A stretch of 8,256 nucleotides of DNA from an uncultured Lachnospiraceae bacterium (GTDB lineage: Bacteria; Bacillota; Clostridia; Lachnospirales; Lachnospiraceae). Under the pieces are notes generated by a model. That model searched no databases. It worked only from the letters and a program-made list of their open reading frames with translations, and was not told the origin of the DNA. Positions 1 through 6,580 of the stretch are shown piece by piece. The stretch lies in the NCBI GenBank assembly GCA_910586585.1, contig CAJUKA010000050.1, positions 20,920 through 29,175 of the forward strand. The letters run 5' to 3'. The translations under genes and the position numbers were made by a program. Within the stretch, counting starts at the first letter, position 1. Every line of letters begins with the position of its first letter.

Positions 1-157
1 TGCTTGTATAGCCATCATACCGATAAGAATAACTGTCTCTTACCTGTTTGAGTTTGTATCCAATGATAATAAAATTATTGACTGTCTCATTGAGCTTGTC
101 CCTTATGTTGTTTTTTAATTCTATATATCCGTCCTGGCTTAATGTCATCTGTTCCAT
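1..157 (-). CDS. Small mobile-element protein, N-terminal part (cut by window edge)
   Basis: Fifty-two codons are visible from an ATG at 157 and the frame is still open at base 1, so the C-terminus is missing. The start is fixed by an AGGAGGA ribosome binding site a few bases upstream, overlapping the end of the PcfJ gene; only 8 bases separate the two, so they should be co-transcribed. The visible part is a hydrophilic helical stretch with a motif of the type IGYKLKQVRDS at about residues 32-42. From memory, this 'IGY-LK-RD' pattern occurs at the start of small proteins of clostridial phages and conjugative elements, some of them ParB/DUF3102-like. No catalytic residues are visible in this fragment. 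The family assignment is tentative; that it is a real gene is much safer. Confidence 0.7.
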   Translation of the reverse strand, partial: MEQMTLSQDGYIELKNNIRDKLNETVNNFIIIGYKLKQVRDSYSYRYDGYTS

Positions 158-165
158 ATTTCCTC

Positions 166-2289
166 CTAACCTGCTATTTTTATGCGTAATACTTTTCTTT
201 CCTCTTCCGCAATCTTATCTGCTATTTTCTGTGCCTGTATCAATGCTTTTTTCATAAACTCTACCGCATCTTCCGGCGCCGGACTGTTATAAGCGGCTCT
301 GTTCTGCGTGATGGCAAACTTTCCTGCATTATTTCGTATTTCTACTGTACAGAAGGATACGTTTGGTGTTTTCCTTTTCCGGATAAACAAAATAATGCAT
401 TTCCCCTCTACTGCTTTGTCATAATACGTTGCAACACAGTTGTGCTGCGCATGGCCTTCTTTCTGGAAATCAAGATAGCGTCCCGGAACTTTTATCACAA
501 ATTCGTCATCCCTATAGCAGAACGCCCTCTTAATTTCCCTGGCATTTCTGTTCATCACCTTATCACTGTGCAAAAACTTTTCTGCTTCTATTTGCTCTTT
601 CTGTATCATAAATATATCTGTTGCTTCATCATGTGCTCTTTGTATGTTCTGGGGAAAAAATATGGATCTATCCTGTAGGTTCCAGTGAAGTTGTCCCGCT
701 GTGTCAAGATAATCTGTCCAAAGATGCAGCAACATGTTTTCGCCATCTTCACGGCATTCAACATTGATTTTTTCTCTCAGATATCGGATAATGCGGTGCG
801 GCGTCTGGACTGCAAAATAATTCATCAGTATATGTGTGCCCATGTACTTATCCCACCACAGTATCTGTTCATCTGTAAGTTTCACACCTGATTCTGCTGC
901 CTTCTGGATTATGCGCATCTGTACATCTGAAGCGTCCAGCCGCACTGCCTGTTTCATGTCCTCTTTTGAAATCTTTAAATACTCCCATGGTTTGGGGGTT
1001 TCTTTATCATGTTCGACAAATGTTTTTCCCTGGGTTCCATCCCTTTCCACCCGCTCTCTGACAAACTGTTTCGCTCCCATTTTCCAGAAAGCTTCATACG
1101 GGAAGCGCATACCCATGTCCCCAAGCACTGCAATGACATTCATTTTTTTATTTTCCATGCTTTTGATAATGTCTGCTGCTGGTACATATCGCAGCTTGGT
1201 ATCCTTTAAAAGTTTCTTTAAGTTTGCTGTATAAAGCACGGTTTTTTTGTATCCAATGTTATATGCAGAGTAATATTTGCTAAAAGCTGTCTGTGCCTCA
1301 CACCATCTTATAATTCCTGTATTTTTAAACTGTCCCCACTCATATTCTCCCACGGTATTTATAGGGCTGTATCCCTGCCCAAATCGAAATATCATCCTGT
1401 ATTCCTCCCAGATATTTACTTCTGGGATATAGTCAGCTTCCCGCCGTGTGCGCATACGGATTTTAAACTGCCTGTAAACATAATTTTCTCCATCTGTACA
1501 CTTTTGCAGTAGTGATACGGTTGTGTCATAACTTGTACTTTTCTGCTTTTTCCAGCTCTTATAGATAACGCTGCATCCGCAGTGGTTGCACCTGCCTTTC
1601 ATGTTATGCAGGGCCTGTCCAGAGACTGACACAAGTGCCTGGCAGTGGGTACAGTATCCCAGATGTGCTTCCTTTTGAAAAAAGAGGTTGTGCTCCAATG
1701 CCTGGTCATTGATAAATTTTTTCCAATCTGCCGGAAGCTTATCAGGTACCGAGGCCATATACCCATCTATGATGTCTGTTATCAGCCTGTGTTTTTTGGC
1801 AAGCTCATACCCTCTTACCTTTGCCTGGAAATCAAGCATTGCCGCCTCTACATCCTGCTGTTTTCCGGTCTTCAGGTACCTGTTTACAAGGTTTATCGTA
1901 TCTTGTGATGCATAGTTGCGTCCCCTCCATGCATAACAGTATCTGTCGTAATCTGCCCCCAACATATCAATTTTCGCCTTGCTCCATTTCTCTTCCACTG
2001 TATTCCAGCTAATAAAGTCATTTCTTTCTCTGTCCAGGAAAATCCTAAACCTTGGCGTCTTCCTTCCCTGAAACAGGTCTGCTCTTGTAAACAGGTCAAC
2101 CTCCAATATTTCCCGGTTTTCAGCCAAACATGCTCTGAAGTAAAATCTGCTCTCATACTCTATATAATTCTGCGCAGCACCATAATACCTGACTGCCTGT
2201 TTCGCTTTTCCAATGTCTTTTTTTGCCATCTCCAACATTTTAGGTGTGGCTGTTAGCGGCTTTTTATCCAGTAACGCTGCTTTTCTCAC
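166..2289 (-). CDS. pcfJ: PcfJ-like protein
   Basis: A 707-aa protein of the PcfJ family, named after the Enterococcus conjugative plasmid pCF10 and common in clostridial phages and integrative elements. Its biochemical role is not established; the context implies DNA processing or replication of the element. Visible features are a basic helical N-terminal region, a zinc-ribbon-like pair of CxxC motifs (C213/C216 and C234/C237), a long middle region rich in W, Y and K, and the conserved C-terminal PcfJ core. That core (about residues 595-685) contains LDFQKEG, the HNCV motif at 616-619 followed by Y622/Y623, a TVE motif ending at E650, and Q662 before NR. The start is GTG at 2289, overlapping the PcfK stop by four bases (GTGA), so translation is probably coupled to PcfK; its own ribosome binding site is weak. 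It shows no frameshift and has the length usual for clostridial members. Confidence 0.85.
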   Translation of the reverse strand: MRKAALLDKKPLTATPKMLEMAKKDIGKAKQAVRYYGAAQNYIEYESRFYFRACLAENREILEVDLFTRADLFQGRKTPRFRIFLDRERNDFISWNTVEEKWSKAKIDMLGADYDRYCYAWRGRNYASQDTINLVNRYLKTGKQQDVEAAMLDFQAKVRGYELAKKHRLITDIIDGYMASVPDKLPADWKKFINDQALEHNLFFQKEAHLGYCTHCQALVSVSGQALHNMKGRCNHCGCSVIYKSWKKQKSTSYDTTVSLLQKCTDGENYVYRQFKIRMRTRREADYIPEVNIWEEYRMIFRFGQGYSPINTVGEYEWGQFKNTGIIRWCEAQTAFSKYYSAYNIGYKKTVLYTANLKKLLKDTKLRYVPAADIIKSMENKKMNVIAVLGDMGMRFPYEAFWKMGAKQFVRERVERDGTQGKTFVEHDKETPKPWEYLKISKEDMKQAVRLDASDVQMRIIQKAAESGVKLTDEQILWWDKYMGTHILMNYFAVQTPHRIIRYLREKINVECREDGENMLLHLWTDYLDTAGQLHWNLQDRSIFFPQNIQRAHDEATDIFMIQKEQIEAEKFLHSDKVMNRNAREIKRAFCYRDDEFVIKVPGRYLDFQKEGHAQHNCVATYYDKAVEGKCIILFIRKRKTPNVSFCTVEIRNNAGKFAITQNRAAYNSPAPEDAVEFMKKALIQAQKIADKIAEEERKVLRIKIAG

Positions 2290-2786
2290 CTGCTGGCGCC
2301 GCCTTTCCCAAGATAATATTCTCTTATCAGCTTTTTCGCAGTCCCCATGCCTGGAATGCCCATTGAGACTGATGCCGTCTTTATTCCGGCTGCTTTGACA
2401 ATATCCTTGTTTACATCATATTTAGCCTTAAATGACCAGGCCAAAATACTCCCGATACACCCTACCAGGCTTTTTTTCCTGTTTCTGACTGCACAAGCAA
2501 ATTCTTCATTGTCGCTGCACAATGTTTTGATGTATTCCGTCCAGTCATTCATGATTTCGACGGGCTTCAGTTCTGCTGCTTCTATATCAATTTTTCCCAT
2601 TGCAGCTATTGCGACGTCGCAAAGCTTTTCCATATCACCATTGAGATACAGTTCCACAAATGCTTCATCTATTCCGTTTTCTTCGGCAAGCTTACGCAGG
2701 TTCTCTGTGTCCCCCTCATTCTTCATTCCTTCGGCCGCATTGTTAATCTCTTCATACGAATCCATATTCCCAAAAATCTCAAACAT
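2286..2786 (-). CDS. pcfK: PcfK-like protein
   Basis: A 166-aa protein matching the PcfK-like family that almost always travels with PcfJ. Recognisable family features are an N-terminal MFEIFGNMDSYEEIN segment, a helical acidic part with LAEENGID (residues 33-40), the central KSLVGCIGSILAWSF block (105-119), and a C-terminal GIPGMGTAKKLIREYY block (143-158). The molecular role of PcfK is unknown; the fixed pairing with PcfJ suggests a partner protein or shared process. The ATG at 2786 is preceded by GAAAGGTGGG at good distance. Its stop codon overlaps the PcfJ GTG start. It lies 41 bases downstream of the VRR-NUC gene, in the same operon. No transmembrane segment or signal peptide is visible. 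Confidence 0.85.
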   Translation of the reverse strand: MFEIFGNMDSYEEINNAAEGMKNEGDTENLRKLAEENGIDEAFVELYLNGDMEKLCDVAIAAMGKIDIEAAELKPVEIMNDWTEYIKTLCSDNEEFACAVRNRKKSLVGCIGSILAWSFKAKYDVNKDIVKAAGIKTASVSMGIPGMGTAKKLIREYYLGKGGASR

Positions 2787-2827
2787 GTCAATCCCACCTT
2801 TCTTTCTGGCCTGCCCAATTTAGAAAA

Positions 2828-3286
2828 CTACACAGATTTTATATGGCAGATACCATCATCATCCCAATAAACGTTTTTATTCTCAAGTTCGCATACAGCT
2901 ATACGCCCGCGTGATGACAGATTTATATACTGTTCAATTAAACTTATTGCAGACTGTGCATCATGACACACTGCTACAAAATGCCCCGCTTCTTTCATAT
3001 CGCACATAAATTCTACCTGCTCCTGGGTTGCTGTATTCCTTCCATATTTCATTTCAATGTACAATCCATGATATTTGCCGTGGGGAAATGGCAAGTGGAT
3101 ATCTGACACTCCTGATTTTACCCCCATACGTTTGAGCTTTACTGCCTCCTGCATATTCCGTGTCCCGCCATTTGGTATATGGTACAGCCACCTTAATTCC
3201 GGAAATCGGCATACGGCTGATGACGCCCAATCCATTAGACAGATTTGTTCTGTGTCCTCACTTCGTTTCATATATTTCAAATTCAT
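2828..3286 (-). CDS. VRR-NUC domain nuclease
   Basis: A 152-aa protein with a single VRR-NUC (PD-(D/E)xK superfamily) domain. The family's hallmarks are in order: HIPNGGTRN (36-44), the helix with the KLKRMGVKSGVSDIHLP stretch carrying D62, then GLYIEMK with E78 and K80 forming the E-x-K pair, and Q88/Q90 in the following helix, with a GHF...V strand near 101. All expected catalytic residues are present, so it should be an active metal-dependent endonuclease. VRR-NUC proteins can cut branched or structured DNA, and small phage versions are common in replication modules. The last 30 residues after the domain are variable. The ATG at 3286 has GAAAGG about 8 bases upstream. It sits 29 bases after the RNase H-like gene. 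Confidence 0.87.
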   Translation of the reverse strand: MNLKYMKRSEDTEQICLMDWASSAVCRFPELRWLYHIPNGGTRNMQEAVKLKRMGVKSGVSDIHLPFPHGKYHGLYIEMKYGRNTATQEQVEFMCDMKEAGHFVAVCHDAQSAISLIEQYINLSSRGRIAVCELENKNVYWDDDGICHIKSV

Positions 3287-3315
3287 TCCTACTGCCTTTC
3301 ACAACTATTTTTTCA

Positions 3316-3879
3316 TCATTCTATAATCTGTGTTTGCTGCCAGTTCCCATTCTGGTTCTTGGCACTTTTTATTTTATTCTGCATATAACTACTGTACGAG
3401 CTTTTACTATGATACATAAATTCAAACTCATGCCCTGCTGCTACCTTAAGCAGTTCCCGCCACTCATCTGTATTAGCTATTGGCTGCCCCTTTATGGTAT
3501 ACCATCCGTTTTTCTGCCATTCCTTTACTCTGCCATTACATAAGCTCTCACACACATATTTGTTGGATGCGGATATGGCAACTGTACAAGGCTTTGTCAG
3601 CAATCCAAGTCCATCTTTAAGTGCTGTTATATAGGCAAGATTCCATGTACCATAACAGCATCCATATGTTTCCCTTGTTTCAGGCTGTCCATTTTTTTTA
3701 TAAAATTCCACCAGTGCACCATAACCTCTATACATCTTTTTTCTGCTGCCATTATCTGTCTCTATGTAAATATTAACCTTTAATATAATTTCACCCTCTT
3801 TCAAAAACGCTCCGCATAAGTGTTTCTCATATACAAAGGTACTTATCCACTTATCCACATTTTTCTGCGCCTGTATCAT
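3316..3879 (-). CDS. RNase H-fold protein with degenerate active site
   Basis: A 187-aa protein whose central part follows the RNase HI fold: VNIYIETDNG at 35-44 (first strand, D42 in the place of the first catalytic Asp), RGYGALVEF, a helix ITALKDGLGLL, a strand CTVAISASNKYV (98-109), then the diagnostic KNGWYTIKGQPIANTDEW (123-140) and a C-terminal H-S-xx-Y-SS-Y-M segment. By my hand alignment, the helix Glu is N80, the second Asp is S105 and the C-terminal Asp is absent. Catalysis by the usual two-metal mechanism therefore looks unlikely. From memory, this degenerate family recurs in clostridial phage and conjugative elements. The ATG at 3879 overlaps the HUH gene by 29 bases and has AGGTGG almost touching it. 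A TTG at 3804 with GGAG upstream would remove the unmatched first 25 residues and is a plausible alternative start. Confidence 0.75.
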   Translation of the reverse strand: MIQAQKNVDKWISTFVYEKHLCGAFLKEGEIILKVNIYIETDNGSRKKMYRGYGALVEFYKKNGQPETRETYGCCYGTWNLAYITALKDGLGLLTKPCTVAISASNKYVCESLCNGRVKEWQKNGWYTIKGQPIANTDEWRELLKVAAGHEFEFMYHSKSSYSSYMQNKIKSAKNQNGNWQQTQIIE

Positions 3880-4660
3880 TCCACCTGTTTTTTATCTTAA
3901 TTTCTGTATAGTTATAGTAGCTCATTCCTGTAAAAGGATTGATGCCTGTTCGGATGCTGTTCTTATCAATATAGTACCCTTCCCTTGGTTCCGGCCCGTT
4001 CTCAATGATGCGCCTCATGGTCCAGTGACTGTATTTTTTTCTGGTCCTCACATCTTCAGGCCGTACCAGGTTTTTGCTGGTGGAATAGCTTAAACATCTT
4101 TTCCTGTCTTCTTCCGGCAAGAAGCTCAACTGTCCTTCCACTTCATTATCACCTTTTTTGCACAGATATGATGCAAGCTGTTCATATCCTCCTTCTTCTC
4201 GCAGACTCTGAAAGTTAATCCCTGCCCTTCCCCATAATTTTTTGAAAACAAGATCTGGATCTTTTATATTTCGGGGACGGTTAACCAGGATATGTACATG
4301 TATCCCGCCGTACCTGCCAATTTCAATGCGACGAATCCATTTTAATTCTTCTCCCACTTTTCGATACTTTGGCCGAAGCTTGTCCGTCCATTCCTTTACA
4401 TCATCCAATACTTCTTTGCTTGTCTTTCTCGTGCCTCTTGGATACTTTAATGTCAGCCACATATCCCACGGATGAAAGTTTAGCAGTATGATGCGTCTTA
4501 CCCTCTTAACTTTATTGGCAGCATTCTGTTTTGCGATCTGGTCCGGCGTCGCTTTTTTATGCGGTGCCCGCTTCTCACCTTTCACACCATACTTTCCCAT
4601 AAAATTATATTCATACTCTATTACATCTCCACAATCATATGTGGTTACTCCAAAGGCCAT
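3851..4660 (-). CDS. HUH-type rolling-circle replication initiator/nickase
   Basis: A 269-aa protein resembling HUH single-strand endonucleases (Rep proteins). Evidence is, in order: a hydrophobic motif I-like strand WDMWLTLKYP (65-74); the HUH motif in GGIHVHILVNRP (118-129), with H121 and H123 as metal ligands and E113 just before it; and a candidate nucleophile tyrosine Y165 in QLASYLCKK, where the pattern Y-x5-Y-L-x-K resembles single-tyrosine Rep proteins. Such enzymes nick one strand at an origin and stay covalently bound through tyrosine, starting rolling-circle replication or transfer. The basic C-terminal part (207-269) may bind DNA. The ATG at 4660 is supported by GGAGG seven bases upstream. 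It is the first gene after a 115-base gap and overlaps the RNase H-like gene. Whether it serves replication, mobilisation or transposition is not decided by the sequence. Confidence 0.75.
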   Translation of the reverse strand: MAFGVTTYDCGDVIEYEYNFMGKYGVKGEKRAPHKKATPDQIAKQNAANKVKRVRRIILLNFHPWDMWLTLKYPRGTRKTSKEVLDDVKEWTDKLRPKYRKVGEELKWIRRIEIGRYGGIHVHILVNRPRNIKDPDLVFKKLWGRAGINFQSLREEGGYEQLASYLCKKGDNEVEGQLSFLPEEDRKRCLSYSTSKNLVRPEDVRTRKKYSHWTMRRIIENGPEPREGYYIDKNSIRTGINPFTGMSYYNYTEIKIKNRWNDTGAEKCG

Positions 4661-4752
4661 ATGCAGTCCTCCATTAGTTGCACGTTTTCTCTAACTTTAA
4701 TATATTTATACTGTTACAAAAAAGCTGATTTCCGGTTTTTTTACTGCTTATT

Positions 4753-4767
4753 AATGGTATAGCCATT
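4753..4767. repeat. Short inverted repeat upstream of the HUH gene
   Basis: AATGG and CCATT flank a five-base centre (TATAG) in the 115-base gap between the 109-aa gene and the HUH Rep gene. The rest of the gap is AT-rich, with an A6...T7 stretch at about 4719-4743, and holds no gene beyond a six-codon ORF. It could be a small hairpin in the Rep leader or part of a Rep recognition site, but the arms are short enough to arise by chance. Confidence 0.2.
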
Positions 4768-4775
4768 CCATGATT

Positions 4776-5105
4776 TCACCCTGGTGTTATGATGCATTCT
4801 AGTATTTTTATCATGTCACCTGCATCCACATAAGGCAACTCCCTGCCCTGTTTGATGCATTCTAAATGTGCCTTTCTTACCTTTTCTCTATGAAACAATC
4901 CCTTTTCATCCGTTTCTTCTGTGTTTGCTGTCCCAAATAAAAAATTGATAGTGTCTGTTTCTATTTCCATAAAAACGGAGACAAGAAAGGCTGTATGATA
5001 TGCAAACATTGCGCGTGCATACTCTTTCCTGCGGTACCGCTCATTAAATTCCTCACCCAGGCTGCACAGCTTGTCCATAACCTCTGCCTCATCCCGGCAT
5101 AGCAT
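4776..5105 (-). CDS. Conserved hypothetical protein of clostridial mobile elements (109 aa)
   Basis: A soluble, mostly helical 109-aa protein of unknown function. The frame is open further upstream to 5201, but the ATG at 5105 is the likely start because AAAGGGG sits about 8 bases before it and the upstream extension is hydrophobic and K-rich without protein character. Recognisable pieces are an EAEVMDKL start, RYRRKEYARAMFAYHTAF (35-52), an LFG motif near 71 and GLFHREKVRKAHLECI further on. From memory, short proteins with an 'LFG...GLF...V..A..EC' pattern are frequent next to HTH and Rep genes in clostridial elements, but I cannot attach a function. It is co-directional with the Rep operon and separated from the upstream HTH gene by about 207 bases. 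Confidence 0.65.
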   Translation of the reverse strand: MLCRDEAEVMDKLCSLGEEFNERYRRKEYARAMFAYHTAFLVSVFMEIETDTINFLFGTANTEETDEKGLFHREKVRKAHLECIKQGRELPYVDAGDMIKILECIITPG

Positions 5106-5312
5106 TGTAATTTCCCCTTTCGTTTTGTATTTTTTGAGCAATATGGCGTTTTTCCCCTGAAAAAGGGTAAAAAAATAAAGCGCTTCACAAAAATAGCCCA
5201 AAATAAATAATATTAAGCACTTTTATCATCTTTGGTACTCCTGTTTTCCTTTCTTCTTTTTTCATATATTTTGAGCATTGCTTGGGCAATATCTTTAAAG
5301 CTTCCTGTTGCC

Positions 5313-5501
5313 CTACCTCACCGCATACTTTTCAAGCTGCTTTCCAAGTTTTTCGGTGTCAAAATATATCTTTCTTCCACCCGGACGCCTGAACGCGCAT
5401 TTCTGTCCCTCTGCGTGCGCCATACATTCAAGCGTGTATCGTGGAAGTCCGCATTCTGTTACAAGTTCTGTAATACTCATAACCTTTCGTGGAAACTGCA
5501 C
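5313..5501 (-). CDS. Small HTH (excisionase/AlpA-like) DNA-binding protein
   Basis: A 62-aa protein built from one winged-helix/MerR-like HTH: FPRKVMSITELVTECGL (3-19) is the first helix and turn, PRYTLECMAHAEG the recognition helix (20-32), and FRRPGGRKIYFDTEKLGKQLEKY the wing and last helix (37-59). This is the shape of small excisionase-type proteins and prophage helix-turn-helix regulators. The GTG start at 5501 is chosen because AAGGAGGTG stands six bases upstream and because family members, from memory, begin with 'FP..VMSI'. A second start, ATG at 5480, would overlap the stop of the preceding 52-aa gene as ATGA but has poor ribosome-site spacing. It probably regulates the replication operon or assists excision; the sequence does not decide between them. 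Confidence 0.75.
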   Translation of the reverse strand: MQFPRKVMSITELVTECGLPRYTLECMAHAEGQKCAFRRPGGRKIYFDTEKLGKQLEKYAVR

Positions 5502-5635
5502 AACTCCACCTCCTTCACAATTACGCCCTTTCTGCCATCTGATAATGGAATTACACTGCCTAAAGCAATGTTATCGGACTTTAGTGGCTTTGTATTTAAT
5601 AGGTCTGATGCTTGTTTTAACTGCTGCTCTGACAC
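5477..5635 (-). CDS. Small hypothetical protein (52 aa) ahead of the HTH gene
   Basis: A 52-aa ORF, GTG at 5635 to TGA at 5477-5479, in a different frame from the HTH gene whose start region it overlaps by 25 bases. AGGGG lies about 8 bases before the GTG. The protein is compact: an amphipathic helix (SEQQLKQASDLLNTKPLK, residues 2-19) followed by a strand-rich segment (ALGSVIPLSDGRKGVIVKEVEL, about 24-45). No family is recognised. Support comes from the ribosome site, sensible amino-acid composition, position at the head of the minus-strand block and overlap with the next gene. The overlap with the HTH ribosome site suggests translational coupling. It could still be a leader rather than a functional protein. 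Confidence 0.5.
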   Translation of the reverse strand: MSEQQLKQASDLLNTKPLKSDNIALGSVIPLSDGRKGVIVKEVELCSFHERL

Positions 5636-5707
5636 TGTTCTCACCCCTCTCTGCGATCAGTGTCTTACATTCCTGTATCCTGTCATTGCTTTCACCTACT
5701 ATTTTTA

Positions 5708-5736
5708 TTGTAATTATTCCTTTTGTGTCATATAAT
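5708..5736 (+). promoter_or_regulatory. Sigma-A type promoter of the 208-aa membrane protein
   Basis: TTGTAA at 5708-5713 and a perfect TATAAT at 5731-5736 are separated by exactly 17 bases. Transcription would start near 5743 and give a leader of about 28 bases before the ATG at 5771. It marks the divergence point between the minus-strand replication block and the plus-strand cargo. I see no equally good promoter on the opposite strand here. Confidence 0.65.
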
Positions 5737-5746
5737 GGTGTTATGA
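5728..5746. promoter_or_regulatory. Possible operator overlapping the -10 box
   Basis: The inverted repeat TCATA-N9-TATGA covers the -10 hexamer and the expected transcription start. Its position suits a repressor site, possibly for the nearby HTH protein. The arms are only five bases and AT-rich, so chance is a real alternative. Confidence 0.25.
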
Positions 5747-5770
5747 TAAAATATTAATTTGGAGGCCATC

Positions 5771-6397
5771 ATGAATTTCTTTGACCAGATAATAAACAAA
5801 TTTCAAATAATTTCTGACCCACTAAGTTTTATTGGTGTACTTTTTACCATTATCGTTTCGCTGTATATCTTTAAACATGAAAACTCCTATTCCTTTGTAA
5901 GAGAACGTCATGATAAAATTATTTTTCCACTGTTTAATTTACTTGAACCTTTTTTATATCATGATGTTCCAAAAGAAACTTTAGAATCAGCCTTACAAAT
6001 TATTGAATCCAATAAAAATCTTATAGATGGTAAATTACTTGGAGTTTCTTATTTTTGCGCTAAAAATCCGTCCCGAAATAATCTTAACGAATTGTTTTCT
6101 TATGTTGATAGGGCGTATGATAAATCTTGTCGAAAACTTGGGCTAAAAACTAGAACGTTTTCTTATCGCTTCTCACGAAAACAGTACAAAAATGTTACAA
6201 GTATCATCTTACATATGGTCGTCTATACATTATTTGGTCTTATTGTTTTTGCTATATTCCTATTTGTTTTCCTTTATGTTGTTGCTGTATTATATGCCTT
6301 ATACGAATCTCTAAGCAGTATCAAACAACTCATTATGCTTTTGCTTGTTAGCTTTTTGGTGATTGTGCTCAATAAATATATGGAAAAGTTCCATTAA
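5771..6397 (+). CDS. Membrane protein of unknown function (208 aa)
   Basis: The ATG at 5771 has GGAGG five bases upstream; a TTG at 5759 in frame would include the ribosome site and is rejected. One hydrophobic segment lies near the N-terminus (about residues 17-34). A soluble, charged middle follows (about 35-140) with RERHDKI and a basic KTRTFSYRFSRKQYK stretch before the C-terminal part. At the end are a long hydrophobic region (about 144-176) and another (187-200), so the protein probably has three or four membrane passes. No family is recognised and no catalytic motif stands out. The gene is notably more AT-rich than the replication genes, follows its own promoter, and is the first plus-strand gene. 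That fits acquired cargo such as a phage-exclusion or stress-sensing membrane protein, but this role is only inferred. Confidence 0.8.
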   Translation: MNFFDQIINKFQIISDPLSFIGVLFTIIVSLYIFKHENSYSFVRERHDKIIFPLFNLLEPFLYHDVPKETLESALQIIESNKNLIDGKLLGVSYFCAKNPSRNNLNELFSYVDRAYDKSCRKLGLKTRTFSYRFSRKQYKNVTSIILHMVVYTLFGLIVFAIFLFVFLYVVAVLYALYESLSSIKQLIMLLLVSFLVIVLNKYMEKFH

Positions 6398-6400
6398 CCC

Positions 6401-6523
6401 TTAAGATTGTGCATCCAAATATATTATTAAAATCCAAGCTGCTAAACCTGCATATATCCCAAAAATTTTACATACCGCATACGCAATTAATATAGCAAGT
6501 ACCACTACTAATATTTTCCTCAT
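6401..6523 (-). CDS. Small membrane peptide (40 aa)
   Basis: An ATG at 6523 opens 40 codons ending at a TAA at 6401-6403. The peptide starts MRK and is otherwise almost wholly hydrophobic: ILVVVLAILIAYAV (4-17), then a C-K pair, then IFGIYAGLAAWILIIYL (20-36) and a polar DAQS tail. This predicts one long or two short membrane helices. A weak ribosome site (TAGGAT) lies about ten bases upstream. It follows the 78-aa gene by 57 bases on the same strand and ends three bases from the end of the convergent 208-aa membrane protein gene. No family is recognised; small membrane toxins and membrane-anchored regulators are both possible by size and shape. Confidence 0.45.
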   Translation of the reverse strand: MRKILVVVLAILIAYAVCKIFGIYAGLAAWILIIYLDAQS

Positions 6524-6580
6524 GCGAATCTTATCCTACCCCACTTCCCGTTCTGTCAATTCGTGAAATTACTGAAAGAC

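Noticed and set aside
2347..2823. Long plus-strand ORF (158 aa) opposite PcfK, and similar plus-strand ORFs opposite PcfJ and the VRR-NUC gene.
   Set aside because: They are antisense shadows of well-recognised families, with no ribosome sites and low-complexity S/F/I-rich translations.
6..4766. The 10-base string GTATAGCCAT occurring at both 6-15 and 4757-4766.
   Set aside because: Matches of ten bases are expected by chance in a window of this size, and one copy is inside a coding region.
5145..5175. Inverted repeat TTTTTCCC ... GGG(T)AAAAAA as a terminator.
   Set aside because: The strong part of the stem is only three G-C pairs and the T-run comes before, not after, the stem on the minus strand where the genes are.
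5106..5201. Upstream extension of the 109-aa protein to an ATG at 5201 (141 aa).
   Set aside because: The extra 32 residues are hydrophobic and then lysine-rich with no family match, and the ATG at 5105 has a far better ribosome site.
5185..5302. Two short minus-strand ORFs in the gap between the HTH and 109-aa genes: one in the frame ending at 5213 (21 aa from ATG 5278, open further upstream) and one ending at 5185 (26 aa from ATG 5265).
   Set aside because: The first reads like a protein tail (IAQAMLKIYEKRRK) but has no canonical start with a ribosome site; the second lacks a ribosome site at its ATG. One may be real, but the sequence alone does not support either.
5596..5750. Open minus-strand frame of about 50 codons overlapping the 52-aa gene, reading IITIKIVGESNDRIQECK.
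   Set aside because: It looks partly protein-like but has no ATG, GTG or TTG start in a sensible place; only an ATT/ATA start would work.
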